Assembly: GCA_034423775.1 (NCBI GenBank)
Contig: CP139918.1
Span: forward strand, 2,976,001 to 3,040,000
Direction: 5' to 3'
DNA from: Alphaproteobacteria bacterium US3C007
GTDB taxonomy: Bacteria > Pseudomonadota > Alphaproteobacteria > Rhodobacterales > Rhodobacteraceae
DNA: 64,000 nt
The stretch's first letter is position 1. The number at the start of each line of letters is the position of its first letter. Shown piece by piece: positions 9,573 through 18,825 of the stretch. A model generated the notes under the pieces. That model was not told where the DNA came from, made no database searches, and was given only the letters and a program-made list of their open reading frames with translations. The translations under genes and the position numbers were made by a program.

Positions 9573-10298
9573 ATGTCTAAGGATTTCTTGCAAAACCAAG
9601 GCCCTGCCCATGTCGCGATCATCATGGATGGGAATGGCCGCTGGGCCGAGCTGCGTAAAAGACCGCGTTTACTTGGGCACTACGCCGGCGCACGCCGGGT
9701 TCGCGAAATCGTAGAAAGCTGTCCTAGTGTGGGCGTTAAGTATTTAACGATTTTTGCATTTTCAACAGAAAATTGGAAACGTACGCAATCCGAAGTGTCA
9801 GGTTTGATGAGTTTGTTTCGGCGCTATATCCAACGCGAAGCACAGAATTTGAAAAAAGAGATGGTGCGGGTTCGTTTTATAGGTGACAGGCGCCGCCTCG
9901 ACAACAAACTCGTCGATCTAATGGATGAATTAGAGCTGTTGACAAGTGAAAATGATCTTGTTCATTTGACCATTGCGCTCAATTACGGCGGCCGTGATGA
10001 GGTGGCTCGTGCCACTAAGCGATTAGCATATGATGTGCAAAATGGCAGCCTTGACCCAAAAACCATTGATGAGGAAACGCTGCCAAAATATTTGGATACC
10101 TATGTTTTGCCTGATCCCGATTTGGTCATCAGAACGTCGGGCGAGGCGCGTATTTCTAACTTTTTGCTGTGGCAATCGGCCTATGCCGAATATGAGTTTA
10201 TTGATACTCTTTGGCCAGATTTCAACAAAGAAACGTTTAAGCAAACGTTGGATAACTACGTGGGCCGCTCTCGGCGATATGGGGGCGTTTCAACATGA
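9573..10298 (+). CDS. uppS: Undecaprenyl diphosphate synthase
   Basis: Cis-prenyltransferase making the C55 carrier lipid for peptidoglycan and O-antigen. Seen: HVAIIMDGNGRWAELR with the catalytic Asp, the GHYAGARRVREIVE and FAFSTENWKR segments, ALNYGGRDEVARA, and the C-terminal DLVIRTSGEARISNFLLWQ and EYEFIDTLWPDF motifs. 241 residues, normal. Its last four bases overlap the cdsA start (ATGA), indicating translational coupling. UppS uses the IPP made by the MEP pathway, whose reductoisomerase gene dxr is two genes downstream. Confidence 0.95.
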   Translation: MSKDFLQNQGPAHVAIIMDGNGRWAELRKRPRLLGHYAGARRVREIVESCPSVGVKYLTIFAFSTENWKRTQSEVSGLMSLFRRYIQREAQNLKKEMVRVRFIGDRRRLDNKLVDLMDELELLTSENDLVHLTIALNYGGRDEVARATKRLAYDVQNGSLDPKTIDEETLPKYLDTYVLPDPDLVIRTSGEARISNFLLWQSAYAEYEFIDTLWPDFNKETFKQTLDNYVGRSRRYGGVST

Positions 10299-11086
10299 CT
10301 TCCAGCACTGCTTGGGCTGATTTGCCTCTGCGGCTGGCTTCTGCGGTTATTTTACTCCTTGTTTGTGGCTTTGCGCTGTGGAGCGGAGACTTTGTGTTCA
10401 CTCTGCTTCTGACTGTGATCTTATTCGTTATGCATTGGGAATTGGCGCATATGTTGACGCCTATGTCAAAGCAGGTAGGAGCCGTCAGCGGAACCATCGC
10501 GGTGCTGACGCTGATATTGGTTTTGCGCAATCCCGATAGCGTAAAAGGAATAATTTATTTGGGCTTAGGGGCAGCCTGTCAGGCTGGTTTGTATTTTCGC
10601 CTAAAATGGCAGGGCGCGTTGGCGTCTGTTTGCATATTCATGACCGTCTTTTATCTGGTTGCGCTGCGCGCATCATCGGGCTTGGAGATGATATTATGGT
10701 TGATCTCGATCGTGGTTTTGACGGATGTTTTGGGTTATTTTGCTGGGCGTGTCATTAAGGGCCCCAAATTTTGGCCGAGCGTTAGCCCCAAAAAAACATG
10801 GTCTGGTATTTTGGCGGGCTGGCTTGCTTCTGGCATTTGTGGATGGTTTTGGGTGTCTTACGGATTTTTGCCGCTATCTGCAGGGTTTGCAATTTTTTTC
10901 TCGGTGGCTTTGGCCTTTGCATCGCAAATCGGGGATATTGGAGAAAGCGCCTTAAAGCGCGGGGCAGATCAAAAAGACAGCTCAAGCCTCTTGCCCGGGC
11001 ATGGCGGCTTTTTGGACCGTTTTGACGGTTTGGTAGGCGCTACAATCGTATTTGCCGCGGCCAATATGTTCATGAGTTTCGGATGA
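10295..11086 (+). CDS. cdsA: Phosphatidate cytidylyltransferase
   Basis: Inner-membrane enzyme making CDP-diacylglycerol from phosphatidate and CTP, feeding all phospholipid synthesis. The 263-residue product has about seven hydrophobic helices and the C-terminal CDP-alcohol signature region (SQIGDIGESALKRGADQKDSS then LLPGHGGFLDRFDGL), with the metal-binding Asp residues. Also seen: GYFAGRVIKGPKFWPSVSPKKTW. It overlaps uppS upstream and dxr downstream by four bases each, placing three enzymes in one coupled unit. Confidence 0.94.
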   Translation: MTSSTAWADLPLRLASAVILLLVCGFALWSGDFVFTLLLTVILFVMHWELAHMLTPMSKQVGAVSGTIAVLTLILVLRNPDSVKGIIYLGLGAACQAGLYFRLKWQGALASVCIFMTVFYLVALRASSGLEMILWLISIVVLTDVLGYFAGRVIKGPKFWPSVSPKKTWSGILAGWLASGICGWFWVSYGFLPLSAGFAIFFSVALAFASQIGDIGESALKRGADQKDSSSLLPGHGGFLDRFDGLVGATIVFAAANMFMSFG

Positions 11087-12252
11087 AACGAATTAGCGTA
11101 TTTGGCGCAACGGGTTCAATTGGGCAAAGCACGCTTGATCTCGTGAAACGTGACCGTGAAAATTTTGACGTTCTTGCGTTATCTGGCGGGCGGAATATTG
11201 CGCAACTTGCGCAAGATGCAATTTCCACCGGAGCTCAGGTTGCGGTAACAGCCTTTGATGAGGAATATCTTGCTCTGAAAGAGGCTCTGGCCGGAACAAA
11301 AGTACAAGCAGCGGCTGGACATAATGCCTTATTAGAGGCCGCCGATCAGAGCGCAGATTGGGTGATGTCGGCAATTGTTGGCGCGGCAGGCCTTGAACCG
11401 GGGTTGCGGGCTATGCAGGCGGGGGCGGATCTGGCTTTGGCCAATAAAGAAAGTATGGTGGCAGCTGGTGCCTTAATGCACAAAACATCGGCTCAGAATA
11501 ACGTGGCTTTGTTGCCTGTAGACAGCGAGCATTCTGCGGTGTTTCAGGCTTTGATGGGGGAAGGCCGCGATACTGTTGAGCGGGTGATATTGACCGCATC
11601 TGGCGGAGCATTTCGAGATTGGAGCTATGACGATTTGGCGCGGGCGACACCAGAGCAAGCCGCAACCCATCCGAATTGGAATATGGGGCAAAGGATTACG
11701 ATTGACAGCGCCTCCATGTTCAATAAGTCCCTGGAAATAATTGAAGCAAAAGAACTTTTTGATTTGAACTCGGGCCAAATTGAAGTGCTGATCCATCCGC
11801 AGTCATTGGTGCATGCTTTGGTTGGCTTTCATGATGGCGGGTTGATGGCGCATGTCGGGCCGGCTGATATGCGGCACGCGATAGGCTATGCACTCTATCA
11901 CCCGCATCGCAAAGCCCTGCCGATTGAGCGCTTGAACCTTGCGGAAATTGGCAGCTTGGAATTTTCAGCGCCTGATTTTAAGAAATACCCTGCTTTGGCA
12001 CTGGCCTATGAGGTGCTGGATATTGGGGGGTTGTCGGGGGCGGTGTATAACGCGGCTAAAGAGGTTGCATTGGATGCGTTCATTGATCGAAAAATTGGAT
12101 TTCTGGTGATGGCTGATGTGGTTCGAAGCGTGTTGGATGCGGTGTTTGGCGGATCCAATACACCGCTTTCAGAGCCGTCGCTGGAAAATATTCTTCAGAT
12201 GGATCAAATCGGGCGCATGGAAGCTAACACAAAAATTCAACATTTAATGTAA
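11083..12252 (+). CDS. dxr: 1-deoxy-D-xylulose 5-phosphate reductoisomerase
   Basis: Converts DXP to MEP, the committed step of the non-mevalonate isoprenoid pathway, using NADPH and a divalent metal. Seen: N-terminal ISVFGATGSIGQSTLDLV NADPH site, ALANKESMVAAG, the PVDSEHSAVFQAL metal and substrate site, TASGGAFRDWS, HPNWNMGQRITIDSASM and the KSLEIIEAKELF stretch. 389 residues, normal. Overlaps the cdsA stop by four bases; rseP follows after 18 bases. The product supplies IPP to UppS encoded two genes upstream. Confidence 0.95.
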   Translation: MKRISVFGATGSIGQSTLDLVKRDRENFDVLALSGGRNIAQLAQDAISTGAQVAVTAFDEEYLALKEALAGTKVQAAAGHNALLEAADQSADWVMSAIVGAAGLEPGLRAMQAGADLALANKESMVAAGALMHKTSAQNNVALLPVDSEHSAVFQALMGEGRDTVERVILTASGGAFRDWSYDDLARATPEQAATHPNWNMGQRITIDSASMFNKSLEIIEAKELFDLNSGQIEVLIHPQSLVHALVGFHDGGLMAHVGPADMRHAIGYALYHPHRKALPIERLNLAEIGSLEFSAPDFKKYPALALAYEVLDIGGLSGAVYNAAKEVALDAFIDRKIGFLVMADVVRSVLDAVFGGSNTPLSEPSLENILQMDQIGRMEANTKIQHLM

Positions 12253-12270
12253 ATCTGACAGGATAGAAGT

Positions 12271-13614
12271 TTGGACGTATTTTCATTGGTTCCCGCCTTT
12301 GGTGGTTTAATTGTCACTTTGTCGGCGTTTTTTGTCGCGTTGTCAGTCATTGTGGCAGTGCATGAATATGGTCATTACATTGTCGGCCGCTGGAGTGGGA
12401 TCGAGGCCGATGTCTTTTCGCTTGGGTTTGGTCCGGTTATTGTGTCTCGGGTCGACAGACGCGGTACGCGTTGGCAATTTGCGCTGATTCCGTTTGGCGG
12501 TTATGTCAAATTTAAAGGCGATAAAGACGCTGCCAGCGGGGCAGACAGCGATCGTTTGAGCCGTTTGGATGAAAAGCAACGTCGCCAAACGATGCATGGA
12601 GCGCCGCTCTGGGCGCGTACCGCAACGGTCGCAGCGGGCCCTGTGTTCAATTTTGCATTATCGCTTATTTTGTTTTCTGCAATTGCGCTTTGGCAGGGGC
12701 AAGTTCGATCACCGCTGAGCATCGGGTCACTGTATGAGATCCCGTATGCGCATCAAATGCAAGTCGGGGATATCGTGTTGGCAATCGATGGACAAACCGT
12801 TCCCGATTTTGCAGATGAAACGGCTCTGTCTAGTTTTTGGTCAAACCTATCAGATGCGGAAACCTATGAATTTATCATTCGGCGAAATGAACAAGAGCTG
12901 GCTTTGCCAGGCCCAAACATAAATATTGCGCGCGTGTCTGCGGTGGTGCCACGCTCGGCGGCAGCGCAGGCCGACTTGCGATCGGGCGATGTCATCACTC
13001 GCATTGATGGCGCCTCAATTTTAACGTTTGATAGTTTAAAGCAAGCGGTGGAAGGATCTGCTGGAGAAACTTTGGCCGTTGAAGTGTGGCGCGCAGGCGC
13101 GACGCGCCAACTATCTCTAACCCCACGGCGGGTAGATGAACAAACCGACGAAGGCTTTAGCGCGCAATGGCGCATCGGCGTGATGGGAGGAGGGTTCTTT
13201 TTTGAACCACAAACCAGCACGCTTCCTTTCGCATCCGCCGTAACATCAGGGGCAGACGCAACTTGGCGCGTAATGAAAGGCTCGCTTTCTGGTTTTTATC
13301 ATGTTGTGACAGGGGCAATAAGCAGCTGTAACCTTTCAGGACCGATCGGGATCGCTGAAACCTCGGGTCAGATGGCGCGGCAGGGAGGCGATAGTTTCAT
13401 TTGGTTTATCGCTGTACTCTCTGCTGCGGTGGGATTGATCAACTTGTTTCCTGTTCCAGTTTTGGATGGTGGGCATCTGGTGTTTTTTGCTTTTGAGGCG
13501 GTTATCGGCCGCCCTCCAAGTGCCTATGCCTTAAATGTATTGATGACGATTGGTTTGGCTTTGGTGCTGGGCTTTATGGTGTTTGCCCTCGGAAATGATC
13601 TGCTTTGCCCCTAA
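12271..13614 (+). CDS. rseP: Site-2 metalloprotease RseP with PDZ domains
   Basis: Intramembrane zinc metalloprotease that in other proteobacteria cleaves anti-sigma factors and leftover signal peptides. Seen: HEYGH zinc site at residues 31-35 in the first membrane helix, a first degenerate PDZ (about 145-215), a second PDZ (about 220-290, with RSGDVITRIDGASI), and the second metal motif PVLDGGHL near the C-terminus followed by a last membrane helix. 447 residues. The start is a TTG at 12271 with AGGA seven bases upstream; no ATG fits. Placement between dxr and bamA matches the conserved envelope cluster. Confidence 0.92.
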   Translation: MDVFSLVPAFGGLIVTLSAFFVALSVIVAVHEYGHYIVGRWSGIEADVFSLGFGPVIVSRVDRRGTRWQFALIPFGGYVKFKGDKDAASGADSDRLSRLDEKQRRQTMHGAPLWARTATVAAGPVFNFALSLILFSAIALWQGQVRSPLSIGSLYEIPYAHQMQVGDIVLAIDGQTVPDFADETALSSFWSNLSDAETYEFIIRRNEQELALPGPNINIARVSAVVPRSAAAQADLRSGDVITRIDGASILTFDSLKQAVEGSAGETLAVEVWRAGATRQLSLTPRRVDEQTDEGFSAQWRIGVMGGGFFFEPQTSTLPFASAVTSGADATWRVMKGSLSGFYHVVTGAISSCNLSGPIGIAETSGQMARQGGDSFIWFIAVLSAAVGLINLFPVPVLDGGHLVFFAFEAVIGRPPSAYALNVLMTIGLALVLGFMVFALGNDLLCP

Positions 13615-13756
13615 AATATCCGCGAAAAAAGGGAGCAGAAATGTGGTGTTTTTTAAAAATACACGTTACACAAATTCAAGATGAAGTTGGTGTGAATGTT
13701 TGGTACCACTAAGACAACCCGCGGGTTTAACTTTGAGGTCACAGTAAGGAATGAAG

Positions 13757-16051
13757 ATGAAGCGATTTTTTGGAATTTTTATTGCGGCAATCATTAGCAT
13801 CGGATCGACTGTCTGGGCTCAAGAGTTTAACTTTTTTTCAATCGAAGTGGATGGTAATCGCAGGATAGAAACGTCAACGATTATCAGCTATGCCAATCTT
13901 CCGATTGGGAAAACTGTTTCGGCCTCTGAAATAAGCGCGGCTTATCAAGAGGTGGCGGACTCTGGTTTGTTTGAAGATATCGAATTCATTCCGCAGGGGC
14001 GCCGATTGGTCATTAAGGTGCAGGAATATCCGACGATCAGCAAGGTGGCTTTTGAGGGCAATGATAAGCTGAAAGACGATGTGCTTGCGCAAATTGTCAG
14101 CGCAAAATCACGGCGGGTGTTCAACCCGATGAAGGTTGAAGAAGACAAAGAGCGCATCGCTCAAGCTTATGCGGATATGGGGCGCTTGGCGTCGCGGGTA
14201 ACGCCCAAAATCATTCGCTTGCCAGACAATCGTGTGAACCTGGTCTTTGAGATTTTTGAAGGTGGCGTTGTTGAGATAGAACGCATCGGCTTTGTTGGCA
14301 ATAAATCCTATAGCGATCGCAAGCTGCGCAATGTTTTGAATACCAAACAGGCTGGATTGCTTCGATTGTTGGTGCAAAGAGATACGTTTATCGAAGATCG
14401 GATTGAATTTGATAAGCAGGTATTGACCGATTTTTATCAATCGCGAGGGTTTGTCGACTTTGTGATCAATGGGGTGAATGCAGAGTTCTCTGAAGAGCGC
14501 GACGGATATTTCATCACCTTCAACATACAAGAAGGCCAACAGTTTAACGTTGGCGCGGTGGCTCTTGTCTCCGAGCGTTCGGATGTTGATGAAACGGTTT
14601 TTTCAGAGGCGTTAACGCTTAAACCGTCTGTGATATATTCGCCATTGGCTGTCGAGGATGATATTGCGCGTTTGGAGCGTTTGGCGGTGATGGAGGGCGT
14701 AGATTTTTTACGCGTGACGCCGCGCTTGAAGCGTAATGATACAACGCGCACACTGGATGTGACCTTTGTTTTGGACCGTGGCAAGCGGATCTTTATCGAA
14801 CGCATCAATGTGTCTGGAAATACGTCTACTTTGGATAACGTCATCCGTCGACAATTTCGCGCTGTGGAAGGAGATCCTTTTAATCCGCGCGCGCTCAGGG
14901 CAGCTGTAGATCGCATTCGCCGTTTGGGATTTTTTGATCCCGTGAACGTGTCAACACGCGCAGGGAATAAGCCTGAAACGGTGATCATTGACCTTGCGGT
15001 GGGTGAGAAACCAACAGGCAGTCTGTCTCTCGGGGCGGGGTATTCTACAGCTTTGGGTCTGGGCGGTATTATCGAATATCGTGAACGTAACTTTATCGGC
15101 CGTGGTCAAGGGCTTAATTTTAAAATTCAAGGTGGCTCTGACAACACAACGTATTCTTTTGGTTTTATCGAGCCCGCCTTTTTGGGCAATGAGCTGCAAT
15201 TCTCGTTGAATTTGGCCTATGAAGAAACCAATCAACAAAATTCAACCTATGATACAAAATCTGTAAATTTCCAACCTGGCATAAGCTATCCGATAAGTGA
15301 TTTCTCTCGCTTTGGACTTCGCTATACGTACACCAGTGATGAAGTGTCAGGCGATACCGTGACCTCAATCATCGGAGATGAATTTGAGCAGGGCAGGGTC
15401 AATACCTCAGGCGTGGGGTATACATTCGGTTACGATACGCGGCGCGTTGGTCTCAACCCTACAGCGGGAGTGTTGCTTCAGCTGAGCCAGGATTTCACGG
15501 GGCTTGGAGGGGATACAACAAGCGTTAAATCAAATTTGAAATTGCAGGGCGAACAAAAAACATTCGGTGAAGAGGTTACGTTATCGGCCACGTTTGAAGC
15601 GGGGGACTTACGTTATTCAACGGGCCAAAGCCGCGTGAGCGATCGTTTTGCGCTTGGCAGCCGGGTTATGCGTGGGTTTAATCCAGGTGGGGTCGGTCCG
15701 CGCGAACGTAGCAGCGATGGTTCTGGGACCATCAATGATGCTTTAGGCGGTGAACAATTTGCCGTTGCGCGGTTTGAAGCCGAGTTTCCCATAGGAATTC
15801 CAGAAGAATACGGGATTACGGGCGGGGTGTTTTACGATGCTGGCAGTCTTTGGGGCTTACCAGTTGAGACAAGCCCGGACAGCGCAAACACAGTCTATTA
15901 CAATGCTGCGATACTGCGCCAAGTTGCCGGCGCGACTGTGTTTTGGGCCACGCCGATCGGACCTTTGCGGTTTAATTGGACGCGCGCGATCCAAAAAGAA
16001 GAATTTGATGAAGCGAATAATTTTGAGTTCACATTATCAACGCGGTTCTGA
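13757..16051 (+). CDS. bamA: Outer membrane protein assembly factor BamA
   Basis: Omp85-family core of the BAM complex that inserts beta-barrel proteins into the outer membrane. Seen: a signal peptide (MKRFFGIFIAAIISIGSTVWA then QE), five POTRA-like repeats (about residues 20-415), and a C-terminal 16-strand barrel domain with LGAGYSTALGLGG, GDLRYS, RGF (in VMRGFNPGG, the lid-loop VRGF motif) and a final Phe (STRF). The ATG at 13751 is directly abutted by AAGGA, so the second ATG at 13757, with six bases of spacing, is the better start (764 residues). Its stop overlaps skp by one base. Confidence 0.95.
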   Translation: MKRFFGIFIAAIISIGSTVWAQEFNFFSIEVDGNRRIETSTIISYANLPIGKTVSASEISAAYQEVADSGLFEDIEFIPQGRRLVIKVQEYPTISKVAFEGNDKLKDDVLAQIVSAKSRRVFNPMKVEEDKERIAQAYADMGRLASRVTPKIIRLPDNRVNLVFEIFEGGVVEIERIGFVGNKSYSDRKLRNVLNTKQAGLLRLLVQRDTFIEDRIEFDKQVLTDFYQSRGFVDFVINGVNAEFSEERDGYFITFNIQEGQQFNVGAVALVSERSDVDETVFSEALTLKPSVIYSPLAVEDDIARLERLAVMEGVDFLRVTPRLKRNDTTRTLDVTFVLDRGKRIFIERINVSGNTSTLDNVIRRQFRAVEGDPFNPRALRAAVDRIRRLGFFDPVNVSTRAGNKPETVIIDLAVGEKPTGSLSLGAGYSTALGLGGIIEYRERNFIGRGQGLNFKIQGGSDNTTYSFGFIEPAFLGNELQFSLNLAYEETNQQNSTYDTKSVNFQPGISYPISDFSRFGLRYTYTSDEVSGDTVTSIIGDEFEQGRVNTSGVGYTFGYDTRRVGLNPTAGVLLQLSQDFTGLGGDTTSVKSNLKLQGEQKTFGEEVTLSATFEAGDLRYSTGQSRVSDRFALGSRVMRGFNPGGVGPRERSSDGSGTINDALGGEQFAVARFEAEFPIGIPEEYGITGGVFYDAGSLWGLPVETSPDSANTVYYNAAILRQVAGATVFWATPIGPLRFNWTRAIQKEEFDEANNFEFTLSTRF

Positions 16052-16593
16052 TGAACAGGTTTAGAATAGGCTTTTTCAAGAAGTTTTTTCTTTTGCTGCT
16101 GCTCGCAGGCCCCGTATTGGGTCAGGCTGGCGCGCCTGCTGGCCAACAGGTGGTGGTGGTTGATTTCGACGAAGTGTTTCGAACCACGCTATATGGCCGC
16201 CGTATTATCGCAGAATTTCAGCAAGCAAACCAAGTTCTGAGCGATGAATTTGAACGCATCGCAGAAGAATTGGTCGCCGAAGAAAAGAATCTAAGTGACC
16301 TGCGCGGGAGCACTGAGCCTTCTGCTTTTAAAGAAATGGCGCTGGCCTTTGATCAAAAATCGACTAGATTGCGCCAAGAGCAGGAAGACAAACGGGTTGA
16401 GCTGAAACTTGCTGGCGATGCGGCGCAATCCGATGTGCTACAACAATTTGGGCCGATTTTTGTACAAATCATGCAAGAGCGCAACGCGACTATCTTGTTG
16501 GAAAAGAAGCAAGTGGTGTTGGTTATTGCCTCTGCAGATATCACCAAAGAAGCTATCCGCCGGATAGATCAAGAGCTTGGAGATGGCCGATAA
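16051..16593 (+). CDS. skp: Skp/OmpH periplasmic chaperone
   Basis: OmpH-family chaperone expected to hold unfolded outer-membrane proteins on the way to BamA. The 180-residue product has a signal peptide (MNRFRIGFFKKFFLLLLLAG, cleavage probably near VLGQA) followed by VVVVDFDEVFRTTLYGRRII and a long charged helical stretch (about residues 60-130) that forms the coiled-coil tentacles in the family. Begins inside the bamA stop (TGATG), so it is coupled to bamA. The gene after it is fabZ, not lpxD as in enterobacteria. Confidence 0.88.
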   Translation: MNRFRIGFFKKFFLLLLLAGPVLGQAGAPAGQQVVVVDFDEVFRTTLYGRRIIAEFQQANQVLSDEFERIAEELVAEEKNLSDLRGSTEPSAFKEMALAFDQKSTRLRQEQEDKRVELKLAGDAAQSDVLQQFGPIFVQIMQERNATILLEKKQVVLVIASADITKEAIRRIDQELGDGR

Positions 16594-16749
16594 GCCACGT
16601 TACGCTAAGTCCATAAATCCTTTTAGGTTGTTGGTGTTTCCTTTTTGTTAAGAGCTCGTGTGTTGGGAAAGAAAATCGCAGGGTACTTGTGTTGGGCTTG
16701 AAGGGTTGCTAGCTAGATTTTGATAAAAAGAACAAGATAGGGGCGAAAC

Positions 16750-17223
16750 ATGGCAGATTCTGGAACTGAGGCGGATATCCAATTAATCCAACGTATTTTG
16801 CCGCATCGCTATCCGTTTTTACTGGTGGATCGCGTCACTGATATCGTTGGAACCGCCTCCGCGCTTGGGCATAAAAACGTCACGATGAATGAACCGCAGT
16901 TTCAAGGCCATTTTCCAGGTACGCCGATTATGCCCGGGGTTCTGATGGTTGAGGCGATGGCACAAACGGCGGCGGTTATGGTGGGCAGCACGCTGGGATT
17001 GGCAGATAAGAATATGCTGATTTATTTTATGTCGATCGATAATTGTAAATTCCGTCGTAAGGTTGGGCCTGGGGATCATCTGGAGATGCAAATCACAACG
17101 TTGCGCGGAAAAGCAGGTGCAAAAGTTTGGAAGTTTTCAGGCCGCGCTAGCGTGAATGGCGAAATGGCCGCGGAGGCAGAGTTCACAGCCATGATGGACC
17201 TTTCTAATGCGGTGCCGTCGTGA
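16750..17223 (+). CDS. fabZ: 3-hydroxyacyl-[ACP] dehydratase FabZ
   Basis: Hot-dog-fold dehydratase acting on 3-hydroxyacyl-ACP in fatty acid elongation; it competes with LpxA for hydroxyacyl-ACP. Seen: [13 protein letters not shown] at residues 16-28, the catalytic [19 protein letters not shown] with His and Glu, and [13 protein letters not shown]. 157 residues, normal. About 155 bp separate it from skp, so an internal promoter is possible. Its end overlaps the lpxA GTG start by four bases. Confidence 0.95.
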   Translation: MADSGTEADIQLIQRILPHRYPFLLVDRVTDIVGTASALGHKNVTMNEPQFQGHFPGTPIMPGVLMVEAMAQTAAVMVGSTLGLADKNMLIYFMSIDNCKFRRKVGPGDHLEMQITTLRGKAGAKVWKFSGRASVNGEMAAEAEFTAMMDLSNAVPS

Positions 17224-18011
17224 GCGATACATTTATTCACCCCAGCGCCGTTGTTGAGGATGGGGTTGAGCTGGGCTTAGGCTGCCATATCGGGCCGTTC
17301 TGTCATGTTGGAAAGGATGTTTCTTTAGGTGATCGCGTGGTTTTGAAAAGCCATGTGGTTGTGACAGGGCGCACAGATATAGGCGATGACACTACTGTTT
17401 TTCCTTTCGCAGTGTTGGGAGAAATTCCGCAGGATAAAAAATTCAAGGGCGAGCAAACGCGGCTGCTTATCGGGGCCCGCAATTGTATCCGCGAGCATGT
17501 AACGATGAATACGGGCACCGAAGGCGGCGGTGGGATCACTCAGGTTGGCAGTGATGGATTATTTTTGGCGGGCTGTCATGTTGCGCATGATGCACTGCTT
17601 GCGGATCGGGTTATCGTTGTAAACAATGCAGCGATCGGTGGGCATTGCATAATAGAAGATGATGTTTTGGTGGGGGGCTTGGCGGGTATTCATCAATTTG
17701 TGCGTATTGGTCGAGGGGCAATTATTGGCGCCCTAACCATGGTGACCAATGATGTTATTCCCTATGGCCTGGTGCAAGCGCCGCGGGGGCAGTTAGACGG
17801 GCTGAACCTTGTTGGCCTTAAGCGCCGCGGCGTCTCGCGCGGGGATATAACCGCGTTACGAGCCGCGTTTCAAATGTTGGCGCAGGGCGATGGAACCTTT
17901 CAAGACCGTGCGAAACGGTTGGGCGATGAAACCGATAGCGATTACGTCCAGCATATTGTTGATTTCGTAACGGCCTCTTCGGATCGTTCTTTTCTCACCC
18001 CGGGTGAGTGA
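17220..18011 (+). CDS. lpxA: UDP-N-acetylglucosamine acyltransferase
   Basis: First enzyme of lipid A synthesis: transfers a 3-hydroxyacyl chain from ACP to the 3-OH of UDP-GlcNAc. Seen: left-handed beta-helix hexapeptide repeats through the first ~190 residues, the [19 protein letters not shown] region with the catalytic His, and [15 protein letters not shown] and [14 protein letters not shown] segments, then a C-terminal helical part. 263 residues. GTG start overlapping the fabZ stop. Confidence 0.94.
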   Translation: MSDTFIHPSAVVEDGVELGLGCHIGPFCHVGKDVSLGDRVVLKSHVVVTGRTDIGDDTTVFPFAVLGEIPQDKKFKGEQTRLLIGARNCIREHVTMNTGTEGGGGITQVGSDGLFLAGCHVAHDALLADRVIVVNNAAIGGHCIIEDDVLVGGLAGIHQFVRIGRGAIIGALTMVTNDVIPYGLVQAPRGQLDGLNLVGLKRRGVSRGDITALRAAFQMLAQGDGTFQDRAKRLGDETDSDYVQHIVDFVTASSDRSFLTPGE

Positions 18012-18012
18012 T

Positions 18013-18825
18013 ATGTCGGGGCGCTTGGCGATCCTAGCAGGTTCGGGCGTGTTGCCAACGCTGGTGGCTCAGGCGCACCCGCAGGCCATGTTTTGTGGTT
18101 TTCAACACCTTAGCTATGATCGGCCCGCACATGCGATTGATCTCTTTTCCTTGGAACGTTTGGGGGCGCTGTTTGACAGCCTGCGCGCCGCTGGCGTTAC
18201 TAGGGTTGTTTTGGCCGGTGCAATGCAACGACCCGCGTTTGATCCTGAGCTGTTTGATGTGTTCACGCGCACCATAATTCCTGATCTGTCAAAAGCCATG
18301 CGGCAAGGGGATGATTTCTTATTACGCTTTGTGATTGGCTTGTTTGAAAACCAAGGTTTTGATGTTGTTGGCGTGGATCAACTTATACCAGAAATTACCG
18401 CAGAGCCGGGCCTGATATTGGGGAAAATGAACAGGGATTATACGGATGAGGTCCAAAAAGCAGATCATGTATTGAAATCACTCGCTGCTGTAGATGTGGG
18501 CCAAGGGGTCGTGGTGGAAGCAGGGCAGTTATTGGCAATAGAGACGCTGCAAGGGACGGACTTTATGTTGAACACGGTCGCAAACACAGCGGCTGCGTTG
18601 CGTAATAGGGAACGTGGGGTTTTTGTTAAGCGGCCAAAAGACGGCCAAGATTTACGCGCGGATATGCCCGCGATCGGGGTGGATACCCTGTCACATGTTG
18701 CTGCTGCAGGGCTTGCTGGTATTGTCATTACGCCGGGAAAAGTTCTTCTGCTTGAACGTGAGAAATTGGCACAACGCTGTTCTGAGTTGACTATTTTTCT
18801 TCATGCCCGTGAGAACACGCAATGA
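18013..18825 (+). CDS. lpxI: UDP-2,3-diacylglucosamine pyrophosphatase LpxI
   Basis: LpxI (formerly DUF1009) hydrolyses UDP-2,3-diacylglucosamine to lipid X and UMP; in alphaproteobacteria it replaces the unrelated LpxH. Seen: MSGRLAILAGSGVLPTLVAQ, VVLAGAMQRPAF, GDDFLLRFVIGLFE, VEAGQLLAIETLQGTDFML and the C-terminal DMPAIGVDTLSHVAAAGLAG and ITPGKVLLLER stretches typical of the family. I chose the ATG at 18013, just past the lpxA stop and with GGTGAG upstream; a GTG at 18004 overlapping lpxA is possible. It is followed, with a four-base overlap, by lpxB, the next enzyme of the pathway. Confidence 0.9.
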   Translation: MSGRLAILAGSGVLPTLVAQAHPQAMFCGFQHLSYDRPAHAIDLFSLERLGALFDSLRAAGVTRVVLAGAMQRPAFDPELFDVFTRTIIPDLSKAMRQGDDFLLRFVIGLFENQGFDVVGVDQLIPEITAEPGLILGKMNRDYTDEVQKADHVLKSLAAVDVGQGVVVEAGQLLAIETLQGTDFMLNTVANTAAALRNRERGVFVKRPKDGQDLRADMPAIGVDTLSHVAAAGLAGIVITPGKVLLLEREKLAQRCSELTIFLHARENTQ

